From assembly GCA_944393685.1 (NCBI GenBank), contig CALYAW010000001.1, positions 162,023-226,022 of the forward strand: a DNA stretch of 64,000 bases, in the 5' to 3' direction. Position numbers and translations under genes: made by a program. Shown piece by piece: positions 1-8,587 of this stretch. The stretch comes from an uncultured Alphaproteobacteria bacterium. GTDB lineage: Bacteria; Pseudomonadota; Alphaproteobacteria; RF32; CAG-239. Position 1 is the stretch's first letter. Each line of letters starts with the position of its first letter. Under the pieces are notes generated by a model that saw only the letters and a program-made list of their open reading frames with translations, searched no databases and was not told the DNA's origin.

Positions 1-903
1 AACACATCTTCCGGAGGCTGTTCATACTTAGCCATACAAGAAGGGTGCAACAATTTCTGCACATATTGTGTTGTTCCCTATACCCGAGGCATTGAAACCT
101 CTCGTCCGGTTGAAGATGTTTTAAAAGAAGCAAAGACATTGGTTTCCGAAGGTACGCTGGAAATTAACCTGCTCGGACAGAACGTGAATTCATATCACGG
201 AACAGATGCTTCCGGAAGAGAGCGTTCTTTAGCCTATTTACTTAACAAAATCAATGAAATAGAAGGCTTACAACGCATTCGCTACACGACGTCCTACCCT
301 GCAGATATTACGGAAGAGTTAATAGACTGTCACAAAAACATCAAAAAATTAATGCCCTACTTACATCTTCCGATTCAATCCGGCTCAGATAAAGTACTAA
401 AAGCCATGAACCGCCGCCACACATCTGGACAATATCTGGAAATCATTGCCAAGCTGCGTGAAGCCAACCCTCTTTTGGGATTTTCGTCTGATTTTATCGT
501 CGGTTTTCCCGGAGAAACGGATGCTGATTTTGAAGCAACCCTTGATATTGTCAATAAGGTTAAGTTTATACAGGCATTTTCATTCAAATACTCACGTCGA
601 GCGGGCACTCCTGCAGCTCTGATGCCCAACCAGATAGAAGAAAAAGTAAAAAAGCAGCGCTTGGATATTCTTCAAGATTTGCTGTTTTCATACCAATTAA
701 ACTTTAATAAAGAAACTGTTGGTAAAATAGTTCCTGTTTTATTTGAAAGTAAAGGCCGTCATGCCGGACAACTTGTCGGTCGCACGCCTTATATGCAAAA
801 TCTCCATGCGGAGCTTGGAAAGGAATTTTTAAACAAGATTGTCAACATCAAAGTAACCGAAGCGACCACAAATTCGCTCTCCGGCCAACAAGAAGGAAAA
901 TAG
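1..903 (+). CDS. miaB: tRNA-2-methylthio-N6-dimethylallyladenosine synthase MiaB (5' truncated)
   Basis: Radical-SAM methylthiotransferase that adds a methylthio group to i6A37 of tRNAs reading UNN codons. The frame is open from base 1, so the window cuts off the N-terminal UPF0004 domain. The radical-SAM motif CNNFCTYC (CxxxCxxC) is near codons 16-24, followed by a full radical-SAM barrel and a C-terminal TRAM-like segment after about codon 230. It ends 2 nt before the phoH-like gene and heads a run of closely packed genes (phoH, ybeY, corC, lnt), a standard alphaproteobacterial order. Only the missing start is uncertain. Confidence 0.95.
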   Translation, partial: NTSSGGCSYLAIQEGCNNFCTYCVVPYTRGIETSRPVEDVLKEAKTLVSEGTLEINLLGQNVNSYHGTDASGRERSLAYLLNKINEIEGLQRIRYTTSYPADITEELIDCHKNIKKLMPYLHLPIQSGSDKVLKAMNRRHTSGQYLEIIAKLREANPLLGFSSDFIVGFPGETDADFEATLDIVNKVKFIQAFSFKYSRRAGTPAALMPNQIEEKVKKQRLDILQDLLFSYQLNFNKETVGKIVPVLFESKGRHAGQLVGRTPYMQNLHAELGKEFLNKIVNIKVTEATTNSLSGQQEGK

Positions 904-905
904 CC

Positions 906-1871
906 ATGGCAGAAATTAATTTTGAACTTTTTAACAATACGCTTGTTCAACAATTGGTTGGTCCGCAGGATTCTAACCTGCGTTTGCTTGAAAAAATTCT
1001 TGATGTTGAAATTGGCTCTTTTGGAAACAAGATAAACATCAAAGGTTCTTCCAGCGCCATAGAACAAGCCAAAACCGCAATTGATGTTTTATACAATAAA
1101 GTAAGCAAAGGAATTGCCATTACCGATGAAGAAGTCAAGGCGGCCGTTCGCATTACCGATGGCAACACCGACAGCACGACAGCCCAAGACTTAAGCAACA
1201 TCGTGCTCAAAACCAAAAAGCGTCATATTTACCCCCGCTCTGCTACTCAGGCTCTATATATTCAAGAAATGATGAAAAATGAGCTTGTTTTTGGTTTGGG
1301 GCCAGCCGGAACCGGAAAAACCTATTTAGCGGTAGCTTTGGCCGTTTCCATGATGCTTGAAGGTAAAATAGATAAAATCATATTATCCCGACCGGCAGTA
1401 GAGGCTGGAGAAAATCTAGGTTTCTTACCCGGAGACCTTAAGGAAAAAGTAGACCCTTACCTACGTCCTCTATATGATGCTCTTTATGAAATGCTTCCGG
1501 CAGAACAAGTTGATAAAAAAATATCTTTAGGCGAAATAGAAATCGCCCCGCTAGCCTTCATGAGAGGACGCACATTATCAAATGCTTTTGTAATTCTTGA
1601 TGAAGCCCAAAACACGACCCCCATGCAAATGAAAATGTTTTTAACACGTCTCGGTGAAAATTCACGCATGGTTGTTAACGGAGATTTAAGTCAGGTAGAC
1701 CTTCCCCGCGGAACGATTTCAGGTTTACGAGATGCTCTGGAAGTCCTCAAAGGCACTCCGAATATTGGTTCTGTTCGCTTTAGCGCCACCGATGTTGTTC
1801 GCCATGGTTTGGTAGCCAAAATTGTCAAAGCCTATGAAGAACGCAGCAAAAAAGAGTACGGGGATGAATAA
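906..1871 (+). CDS. phoH: PhoH-like ATPase/RNase-associated protein (YbeZ)
   Basis: PhoH/YbeZ-family P-loop NTPase, usually the partner of the rRNA-maturation endonuclease YbeY encoded next door. Residues 1-90 form a KH-like/PhoH N-terminal region. Walker A is GPAGTGKT near residue 138 and Walker B is ILDEAQN near residue 235, followed by the family GDLSQVDL motif. At 321 aa it has the normal length. It starts 2 nt after miaB, and its last codons overlap the ybeY start (ATGAATAA), which suggests translational coupling. Confidence 0.95.
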   Translation: MAEINFELFNNTLVQQLVGPQDSNLRLLEKILDVEIGSFGNKINIKGSSSAIEQAKTAIDVLYNKVSKGIAITDEEVKAAVRITDGNTDSTTAQDLSNIVLKTKKRHIYPRSATQALYIQEMMKNELVFGLGPAGTGKTYLAVALAVSMMLEGKIDKIILSRPAVEAGENLGFLPGDLKEKVDPYLRPLYDALYEMLPAEQVDKKISLGEIEIAPLAFMRGRTLSNAFVILDEAQNTTPMQMKMFLTRLGENSRMVVNGDLSQVDLPRGTISGLRDALEVLKGTPNIGSVRFSATDVVRHGLVAKIVKAYEERSKKEYGDE

Positions 1872-2379
1872 TACGCTTAATATAATCACCGATGACCCAA
1901 TATGGAATCAATGTGGTTTTGAAACAAATCAAGCATCCCGAAACATTTTTGATACCGTTTTGTCTTATATGAAAGCGCAAAAAGAAATAGATTTTCTTGA
2001 AAGCGGCAAAAACATCTGTGTTAATTTATCTCTGAGTAATGATAAAGAAATACAAAAATTAAATCGAGAGTTTCGCGGTTTGGATAAGCCAACCAACGTT
2101 CTTTCTTTTGCCAATATTGATGACGCTGATTTTGAAAACTATATAAAAATAAGTCAAGAAATAGAACTTGGCGACATTATTATAGCTTATGAAACTCTGT
2201 CTCGTGAAGCCGCAGAAAAAGAAATTAGATTATACAATCATTTTGCACATCTTCTCGTTCATGGTCTATTACACTTACTAGGTTTTGACCATCAACAAGA
2301 TGATGAAGCAGAATATATGGAAAATTTTGAAATAAATATATTAAAATTGCTAAACATTAGCAATCCTTATCAGGAGTAA
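1864..2379 (+). CDS. ybeY: Endoribonuclease YbeY (rRNA maturation factor)
   Basis: Zinc-dependent single-strand RNase for 16S rRNA 3'-end maturation and ribosome quality control. The signature HxxxHxxxxxH is seen as HGLLHLLGFDH near residues 136-146. I start it at ATG 1864, which overlaps the phoH stop. An in-frame ATG at 1822 would lie deep inside phoH and add residues absent from the family. The length is 171 aa, typical. It is followed 9 nt later by the CBS-domain gene. Confidence 0.95.
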   Translation: MNNTLNIITDDPIWNQCGFETNQASRNIFDTVLSYMKAQKEIDFLESGKNICVNLSLSNDKEIQKLNREFRGLDKPTNVLSFANIDDADFENYIKISQEIELGDIIIAYETLSREAAEKEIRLYNHFAHLLVHGLLHLLGFDHQQDDEAEYMENFEINILKLLNISNPYQE

Positions 2380-2388
2380 CAAGGGAAT

Positions 2389-3276
2389 ATGTCTGACGAT
2401 ACAAAAAACGATTCATCTTTTTGTAGTTTTGTAACCAGTTTTTTTAAGCACAAGCAACCGGAAACTGTTCGAGAAACAATAGAAGACCTGATTGAAGAAG
2501 CAGATGGGGCTCAAGAATTTTCTGAACATGAACAGCTTTTGCTCAATAATATTTTATGTCTTCGTGATAAAAAATGCGGTAACGCCATGATTCCTCGAGC
2601 CGACATAATTGGTTTTCCCAAAAATGGCAATATAGGAGATCTTGCCGAACTCATGATAACAAAAGGTCACTCCAGAATTCCCATTTATGGAGAATCTTTA
2701 GATGACATCATAGGCATAGTCCATGTTATAGATTTGGTCAAATGCCTGCTTAACGGTCAAAAAGACGTCAAAGTTTCAGAAATTGTCACAAATAACGTAA
2801 AATTTGTTTCTCCCTCCATGCGTGTTTTAGACTTACTTCGTCAAATGCAGCTTCAAAAAGTACACATGGCAATGGTTGTCGATGAATATGGAGGCATTGA
2901 TGGGCTTGTGACGATTGAAGATCTTTTGGAAGAAATCGTCGGTGATATTGAAGACGAATATGATTTTGATGAAAATCACGTTATCAGCATCCAAGAAAAT
3001 GGTGAAATTTTAGCAGACGCCAAAGCCGAATTAGATGAAATAAAAGAGCAAACAGGTCTAGATTTAACTTCTGCGCTTGACGAAGATGAAAAAGAAGATA
3101 TCGACACCCTTGGAGGTCTTGTTTTTCAAATAGCACAGCGCATTCCTTCTCGAGGAGAAATTATTGATGGAAATGATGGAATAAAATTTAGAATACTTGA
3201 AGTTGATCCCAGACGAATAAAAAAGATTTTGATAATGATACCAAAGGAGACAAGCTCTGTCTCAAACTCTAAATAA
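2389..3276 (+). CDS. corC: CorC/HlyC-family CBS-domain protein
   Basis: Soluble member of the hemolysin C/CorC (TlyC) family, linked in many bacteria to Mg/Co homeostasis. Two CBS motifs span about residues 65-190 (MIPRADIIGF, then VDEYGGIDGLVTIEDLLEEIVGDI). A CorC_HlyC C-terminal domain with the GEILADAKAELDE pattern follows. No membrane DUF21 domain is present, as usual for the ybeY-corC-lnt arrangement. The protein is 295 aa. The exact substrate is not established from sequence. Confidence 0.92.
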   Translation: MSDDTKNDSSFCSFVTSFFKHKQPETVRETIEDLIEEADGAQEFSEHEQLLLNNILCLRDKKCGNAMIPRADIIGFPKNGNIGDLAELMITKGHSRIPIYGESLDDIIGIVHVIDLVKCLLNGQKDVKVSEIVTNNVKFVSPSMRVLDLLRQMQLQKVHMAMVVDEYGGIDGLVTIEDLLEEIVGDIEDEYDFDENHVISIQENGEILADAKAELDEIKEQTGLDLTSALDEDEKEDIDTLGGLVFQIAQRIPSRGEIIDGNDGIKFRILEVDPRRIKKILIMIPKETSSVSNSK

Positions 3277-3280
3277 GATA

Positions 3281-4780
3281 TTGCACTATCCAAAATTAAG
3301 TGCTTTTTTATGCGGTTTTATAAGTGTCACAGCTTTACCGCCTTTGCATATATTGCCGGTTTTATTTATTGGTATCAGTATACTGTTAATATTAATTTGG
3401 AAAAGCGACACTCCTAAACAGGCTTTCTTGCGAGGATATTGTTTTGGATTTTCTTTTTTTTCCTTTGGTCTCAGTTGGATTGGTAACGCCGTTTTAATTG
3501 ACCAAACATATTTAATGTTTTTATATCCTATTATTTTTATCTCATGCGGAGCGTTTTTTGCTCTGTTTATTGCCGTTCCTGCGTGGCTTAGCCGCTATCT
3601 CAAAAAGCCTCTTTGTACTTATTTATCTTTTTGCGCCCTAATTGTTATCTTTGAATGGATAAGAAGTTTTATCTTAACAGGATTTCCATGGAACTTATGG
3701 GGTACAGTTTTTGCTTTTTCCACCTCTTTTATACAACTTTCGGCTTTTGGAGGAACATATCTATTATCGCTTTTGGCCTTATTAATATTCGGAGCCCCCT
3801 TTTTTTGGATTATCAGTCCAAGTAAAACAAGGTTTATTTCTACTTTTGGAATTTCTTTTTTATCATTGTTTATAATATTTTATGCAGGACAAATCCGTCT
3901 TGATAAAGAAAGCAACGAAAAATCAACAACAATAATTCGTTTTGTTCAACCAAGCATTCCACAAACCTTAAAATGGAATCCAACAAGTTTAGAGCAAAAT
4001 TTTGATACACACATAAACCTCTCAAAACAAGATATACCAAAAGAAATCAGCGCAATTCTTTGGGGAGAGACGGCATCCCCCTTTCCGCTTGATTTTGATG
4101 AAGAACACAATCAAAAAATCCGTCAAGCAATTCCCGAAAAGGGGTATTTAATAACGGGCATGGTTCGTTATTATACGCACAAAGGATACCCCAAAGCGGC
4201 AAATTCGCTTATGGCATTCGATTCTCACGGCAATCCGGTTGCATATTATGACAAATCGCATCTGGTTCCTTTTGGAGAATATATACCTCTGCGCCGATGG
4301 CTACCGAATTGGCTAAGACCCTTGGCAAACACCATCGGAACATTTACTCCAGGTCCCGGACCGCAAAAAATTGAGCTGCAAAATCTTCCTTCTTTTGGGG
4401 TAGCTATATGTTACGAAGCAATTTTCCCACATAAAATTTTAGATCAAACAAATCGTCCGGAATGGATAATCAATCCGACAAACGATGGTTGGTATGGAGA
4501 TTCCTTTGGTCCCCATCAACATTTCACGGCAACCAGATTACGAGCTGTAGAAGAAGGAATTACGATTGCCCGAATAGCCAACAACGGAATCAGCGCTCTC
4601 ATATCACCTTACGGCACAATAATAGGACAGCTGACCTTGAACCAAGCGGGTTTTATAGACCTCTCCTTACCAGTCAAAACATCTCTTTCAACAACATATA
4701 GCCGATATGGTAATGCCATTATATTAAATATATGTATTTTTCTGTTGGCTCTTGCTCTCTTATTTCATTTCAAGCCTTAG
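3281..4780 (+). CDS. lnt: Apolipoprotein N-acyltransferase Lnt
   Basis: Inner-membrane enzyme that adds the third acyl chain to the N-terminal cysteine of lipoproteins. About seven hydrophobic segments occupy residues 1-210, followed by a nitrilase-like domain. The catalytic triad is visible as Glu in WGETASPF, Lys in YDKSHLVPFGEY and Cys in GVAICYEAIFP. A last transmembrane helix ends the protein. The start is uncertain. The annotated TTG at 3281 has no good ribosome site, whereas AAGGAG at 3244-3249 is spaced for an in-frame CTG at 3257. Either way it follows corC directly. Confidence 0.93.
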   Translation: MHYPKLSAFLCGFISVTALPPLHILPVLFIGISILLILIWKSDTPKQAFLRGYCFGFSFFSFGLSWIGNAVLIDQTYLMFLYPIIFISCGAFFALFIAVPAWLSRYLKKPLCTYLSFCALIVIFEWIRSFILTGFPWNLWGTVFAFSTSFIQLSAFGGTYLLSLLALLIFGAPFFWIISPSKTRFISTFGISFLSLFIIFYAGQIRLDKESNEKSTTIIRFVQPSIPQTLKWNPTSLEQNFDTHINLSKQDIPKEISAILWGETASPFPLDFDEEHNQKIRQAIPEKGYLITGMVRYYTHKGYPKAANSLMAFDSHGNPVAYYDKSHLVPFGEYIPLRRWLPNWLRPLANTIGTFTPGPGPQKIELQNLPSFGVAICYEAIFPHKILDQTNRPEWIINPTNDGWYGDSFGPHQHFTATRLRAVEEGITIARIANNGISALISPYGTIIGQLTLNQAGFIDLSLPVKTSLSTTYSRYGNAIILNICIFLLALALLFHFKP

Positions 4781-4856
4781 AAAAATAAGATATTTATATC
4801 CCATAACGTTTTGTCCATAAAGCACCGCTAATATAATATGTTATATAAAAAATCTA

Positions 4857-4885
4857 TTGACGAAATATCCTTAAACTCTTATCCT
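4857..4885 (+). promoter_or_regulatory. Probable sigma70 promoter of the HTH gene
   Basis: TTGACG and TATCCT are separated by 17 bp in the 141-bp gap between lnt and the HTH gene, about 37 bp before its start codon. Prediction is by eye only. The -10 element is imperfect. Confidence 0.5.
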
Positions 4886-4921
4886 GATGTCAAATAAAAC
4901 TTTATAAGGACTATTCAAAAA

Positions 4922-5413
4922 ATGATAAAACCAGCTCAAAAGAAATCCAGTCGCGGACGTACGCCATTAGGAGAGCCAAATCCGGTTGATGTTCATGTAG
5001 GAAACCGCATTCGCTTAAGAAGAACACTGTTAGGAATGAGTCAGGAACGATTGGCATCTTTGCTAGGCTTGACTTTTCAACAGGTCCAAAAATATGAACG
5101 CGGCATGAATCGTGTTGGGGCATCGCGTTTATGGGATATCAGCAAAGTGCTAGAAGCTCCTATTAACTTTTTCTATGAAGACATGGATAAAGTTGTCGCC
5201 AATCAAAGTCCTAGAATGTTTAACAGCGTTGAAAACAGCTCTTTTTCCTTAAATGAAGATGATGAAGAATACATCTCCGATCCGATGCAAAAGAAAGAAA
5301 CAATAGAGCTTGTCAAAGCCTATTACAAAATACCTAATCGCAAAGCGGCCAAATATTTATATGATTTAATCATTGCTATGTCGAAAACATCTTACAACAA
5401 TAGCGAAGAATAA
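4922..5413 (+). CDS. XRE-family helix-turn-helix transcriptional regulator
   Basis: Single Cro/C1-type HTH at residues 25-80 (VGNRIRLRRTLLGMSQERLA, then LGLTFQQVQKYERG), followed by a short helical C-terminus of about 80 residues. A regulator of this type lies between lnt and metK in many alphaproteobacteria. Its target genes are not known to me. It has its own likely promoter and is closed by a strong terminator before metK, so it is probably monocistronic. Confidence 0.9.
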   Translation: MIKPAQKKSSRGRTPLGEPNPVDVHVGNRIRLRRTLLGMSQERLASLLGLTFQQVQKYERGMNRVGASRLWDISKVLEAPINFFYEDMDKVVANQSPRMFNSVENSSFSLNEDDEEYISDPMQKKETIELVKAYYKIPNRKAAKYLYDLIIAMSKTSYNNSEE

Positions 5414-5431
5414 AGCGAAACAACGAAAAAA

Positions 5432-5459
5432 AAGCTGGCTTTTCGCCAGCTTTTTTTTA
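5432..5459 (+). terminator. Rho-independent terminator after HTH gene
   Basis: GCTGGC stem, short TTTTC loop, GCCAGC stem, followed by eight T residues. It is preceded by a run of A, so it may also work on the other strand. Confidence 0.9.
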
Positions 5460-5494
5460 TTATACAATACAGATTAATAAATTCGAGGAATAGA

Positions 5495-6658
5495 ATGTCT
5501 TATTTTTTTACTAGCGAGTCCGTCTCCGAAGGACATCCCGACAAAGTCTGCGATGCCATATCTGACGGGATTTTAGATCTTTATCTTTCCCATGATTCTC
5601 GAGCTCGAACAGCCATTGAAGTCATGGCTACCACCAACAAAATCATCTTATCCGGAGAAACAAATTCAACTTGGCACCCCGAAGGAGATGAACTCAACCG
5701 CATTGTTAAACAAATTATTGATCGCATAGGCTACCATCAACCTGATTTTTCTCCGGAAACAGTTGATATTGAAAACTACATTCATCATCAATCACCGGAT
5801 ATTGCGCTCGGTGTAGACCGCATGGGAGCCGGAGATCAGGGAATTATGTTTGGTTATGCTCAAACCGAAACAGGATTTGAAACGAATTATATGCCTCTTC
5901 CAATCTACTTGGCACACAAAGTTTTATCGGATTTGAGCTGCAATCGTCATAATGGTATGATTTCAGGGATTCAACCGGATTCAAAGAGTCAAATCACAGT
6001 TGAATATGACAATACCGGAACAGCTGTTCACATAGCTAAAATAGTTTTATCAACCCAACATGATTGTGAATTAACATCAGAAATCGTTCATAAAATTGTT
6101 CTTTCTCAAATACGCAAAAGCATTCCTGAAAAATTACTTTCTGATACAACCGAAATTTTAATAAACCCGACAGGACGTTTTGTAATAGGAGGTCCGGCAG
6201 GAGATACTGGTTTAACCGGACGCAAAATCATTGTTGACACATACGGCGGAGCAGCTCCGCACGGAGGAGGAGCCTTTTCGGGAAAAGATCCAACCAAAGT
6301 TGACCGCTCCGCAGCATATATGATGCGTTATTTAGCAAAAAACATCGTTGCATCCGGCTTGGCAGACAAGTGCATTTTACAAATTTCATATGCCATTGGT
6401 GTTGCAGAACCTCTTTCTTTGTACATTGACACCAAGAACACAGCAAAAGTTGACGAAGACAAAATACTAAAGGTTCTTCGAGAAATGGTTGACTTAACGC
6501 CTAGCGGCATTATAAAGCATCTCAATTTATGCCGCCCTATATATCTACCGACAAGTTCATACGGACATTTTGGTAGGCAACCTGATGAGAATGGCCGCTT
6601 TAGCTGGGAAAAACTTGATTTAATAAAGGATTTGAAAAATGCTTTCAACCTCAGATAA
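5495..6658 (+). CDS. metK: S-adenosylmethionine synthase MetK
   Basis: Makes S-adenosylmethionine from methionine and ATP. SAM then feeds the methyltransferases and radical-SAM enzymes in this window. The start ATG 5495 has a GAGGAAT ribosome site. Visible motifs are GHPDKVCDAISD near residue 14, GAGDQGIMFGYA near 107 and GGGAFSGKDPTKVDRS near 255. The length is 387 aa, normal. The 5' leader is under 40 nt and has no room for a SAM riboswitch. The 3' end overlaps trmB by 20 nt. Confidence 0.97.
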   Translation: MSYFFTSESVSEGHPDKVCDAISDGILDLYLSHDSRARTAIEVMATTNKIILSGETNSTWHPEGDELNRIVKQIIDRIGYHQPDFSPETVDIENYIHHQSPDIALGVDRMGAGDQGIMFGYAQTETGFETNYMPLPIYLAHKVLSDLSCNRHNGMISGIQPDSKSQITVEYDNTGTAVHIAKIVLSTQHDCELTSEIVHKIVLSQIRKSIPEKLLSDTTEILINPTGRFVIGGPAGDTGLTGRKIIVDTYGGAAPHGGGAFSGKDPTKVDRSAAYMMRYLAKNIVASGLADKCILQISYAIGVAEPLSLYIDTKNTAKVDEDKILKVLREMVDLTPSGIIKHLNLCRPIYLPTSSYGHFGRQPDENGRFSWEKLDLIKDLKNAFNLR

Positions 6659-7370
6659 GCCCAAATTTTATGGTCGCCGTCAAGGACGCCGTATTCGCAA
6701 AGCCAAGACATCTCTGCTGGACAACTTTTTGCCGCAAATAGAAATAACAAAAAACAGTGTATTTAAAAAAGAGGAACTTTTTGGCATACCCGTGTCAAAA
6801 GTTTATTTAGAAATAGGTTTTGGCAATGGAGAACACTTAGCTGAGCAAGCGCTAAGAAATTCTGACACAGGTTTCATCGGAGCAGAAGTTTTTAAAAACG
6901 GTGTTGCAAATTTATTAACACTCATCACCGGCATAAAAGAAGGAGCTGATTTACCCGAAACATTTTGCCTTCTTCCAAATCGTGTTGACAACATTCGTGT
7001 TTTTAGTGATGATGTCCGTCTCCTTTTTAAGCAAATTCCAGACAAATTCATTGATAAACTTTTTGTTTTATTTCCTGATCCATGGCCCAAAAAACGCCAT
7101 GCATCGCGTCGTTTTATTAACCAAGACAATCTTAACGAGATTTCTCGCATACTCAAACCGGGGGGCATTTTACGCGTAGCAACGGATCATAAAATATATA
7201 AAAGTTGGACACTGCGCCAACTGCACGAACGAACCGATTTTCGTTGGACAGCAACTTGTGGCAATGACTGGAAACACGAACCCCTTGATTGGGTTGAAAC
7301 CAAATATCAAAGGAAAGCTTTGGCTGAAGGACGCCGCCCTGTTTTTTTAGATTTTGAAAGAAAGGAATAA
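6639..7370 (+). CDS. trmB: tRNA (guanine-N7-)-methyltransferase TrmB
   Basis: SAM-dependent enzyme that forms m7G46 in the tRNA variable loop. The SAM-binding motif EIGFGNGEHL lies near residue 50 and the family motif LFPDPWPKKRHASRRF near 145. The start ATG 6639 is within the metK end, with AAGGAT upstream. The basic N-terminus KFYGRRQGRRIRK is typical of alphaproteobacterial TrmB. Length 243 aa. Confidence 0.95.
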   Translation: MLSTSDKPKFYGRRQGRRIRKAKTSLLDNFLPQIEITKNSVFKKEELFGIPVSKVYLEIGFGNGEHLAEQALRNSDTGFIGAEVFKNGVANLLTLITGIKEGADLPETFCLLPNRVDNIRVFSDDVRLLFKQIPDKFIDKLFVLFPDPWPKKRHASRRFINQDNLNEISRILKPGGILRVATDHKIYKSWTLRQLHERTDFRWTATCGNDWKHEPLDWVETKYQRKALAEGRRPVFLDFERKE

Positions 7371-7373
7371 AAG

Positions 7374-8453
7374 ATGAAAGTTCTCGTAGGCATGAGCGGC
7401 GGAGTAGATTCTTCAGTAACAGCTTTATTACTCAAAAAAGCAGGACATGAAGTTATCGGAGCAACCATGACCATTTGGGATGAGGTTGTTCGCAATCTGG
7501 CTCCTAACGGTAAGGAAGCCTGTTTTGGCCCAAAAGAATTAACCGAGATACCTGAAACACGTAAAATTTGTGAAAAGATAGGCATCCCATACTACGTTTT
7601 TGACTGTCGAGAAGAATATAAAAAACTCGTGCTTCAAAATTTTCGTGAAGAATATCTTAACGGACGCACACCTAATCCATGTATTTGGTGTAATTCAATG
7701 ATAAAGTTCGAAGCGCTTCCTCGAACAGCTCGAGCCCAAGGACTGGAATTTGACAAATTTGCAACCGGGCATTACGCACGGCTCAATTACAACCCCGAAA
7801 GCAAACGTTGGTTTTTGCAAACAGCTTTAGATATAAAAAAGGACCAGTCTTATTTCATCTACCGACTAAAGCAAGAACAACTTGCCAACATCCTTCTTCC
7901 TCTTGGAGAATATACCAAAGAACAAATCCGAGAAATAGCATTTGAGGCCAAATTAAAAGTTTTTGACAAACCAGACAGTCAGGATTTCTATGCCGGAGAT
8001 TACAATGACTTGCTGGAAGCAAAAGAAAATCCTGGAAATTTTGTAGATACCAAAGGAAACATTCTCGGTCGACACAACGGTATTTGGAACTATACCATCG
8101 GTCAACGTCGCGGAATGGGCATTTCCTCAGAGAGGCCGCTTTATGTTATAGGTTTTAACAAAGAGCGTAATGAAGTCATCCTTGGTCACGACGAAGAAAC
8201 ACTCAAAAAAACTTTAACCGCCTCGCAATGTACATGGATGGATTTTACTCTTTCTGACAAAATTTTCAAAGCAAATGCCAAGATACGCTCATCACAAAAA
8301 CCGACACCTGTAACCGTATTTCCACAACAAGACGGGTCAATTCGTGTTGAGTTTGAAGAGCCTCAAAAAGCACTTACTCCGGGACAATCCGTAGTTTTAT
8401 ACAGAGAACAAACTGTTCTCGGCGGCGGAATAATAGACGAGATTATTGAATAA
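7374..8453 (+). CDS. mnmA: tRNA-specific 2-thiouridylase MnmA (variant active site)
   Basis: Thiolates U34 of tRNA-Lys/Glu/Gln. The PP-loop SGGVDSS is at residues 9-15, and TPNPCIWCN (residues about 101-109) carries the catalytic Cys of the family. The second catalytic Cys normally sits in a DSxxICF motif. Here that segment reads DSQDFYAGDY with no cysteine. From memory, this DFYxGDY type also occurs in spirochaetes and other anaerobes, so the gene may have been acquired or may use a Cys-x2-Cys metal-type chemistry. It follows trmB by 3 nt with AAAGGAAT as ribosome site. The function call is good, the mechanism open. Confidence 0.88.
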   Translation: MKVLVGMSGGVDSSVTALLLKKAGHEVIGATMTIWDEVVRNLAPNGKEACFGPKELTEIPETRKICEKIGIPYYVFDCREEYKKLVLQNFREEYLNGRTPNPCIWCNSMIKFEALPRTARAQGLEFDKFATGHYARLNYNPESKRWFLQTALDIKKDQSYFIYRLKQEQLANILLPLGEYTKEQIREIAFEAKLKVFDKPDSQDFYAGDYNDLLEAKENPGNFVDTKGNILGRHNGIWNYTIGQRRGMGISSERPLYVIGFNKERNEVILGHDEETLKKTLTASQCTWMDFTLSDKIFKANAKIRSSQKPTPVTVFPQQDGSIRVEFEEPQKALTPGQSVVLYREQTVLGGGIIDEIIE

Positions 8454-8511
8454 TCACACAATTTATTTACTTTGACCGATTTTAATGATATAATTAAAAT
8501 AGGTTAGAAGG

Positions 8512-8526
8512 TTAACTTTGTCTTAA
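8512..8526 (+). promoter_or_regulatory. CtrA-like motif TTAA-N7-TTAA
   Basis: TTAA at 8512-8515 and TTAA at 8523-8526 are separated by exactly 7 bp, about 60 bp before the secreted-protein gene. In so AT-rich a genome several such matches per 64 kb are expected by chance, so this is weak evidence on its own. Confidence 0.2.
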
Positions 8527-8587
8527 TTATTCCAAAATATAATGAATAATTAAGAGGTTATTTCAATTCTCAAGGAGCAAGAGGCAA

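Noticed and set aside
5460-5494. SAM riboswitch before metK
   Set aside because: Only about 35 nt lie between the terminator and the start codon, too short for any known SAM riboswitch.
8512-8526. CtrA control of the PPC-like gene
   Set aside because: A single half-consensus match is expected by chance several times in a window this AT-rich. Kept only as a low-confidence site.
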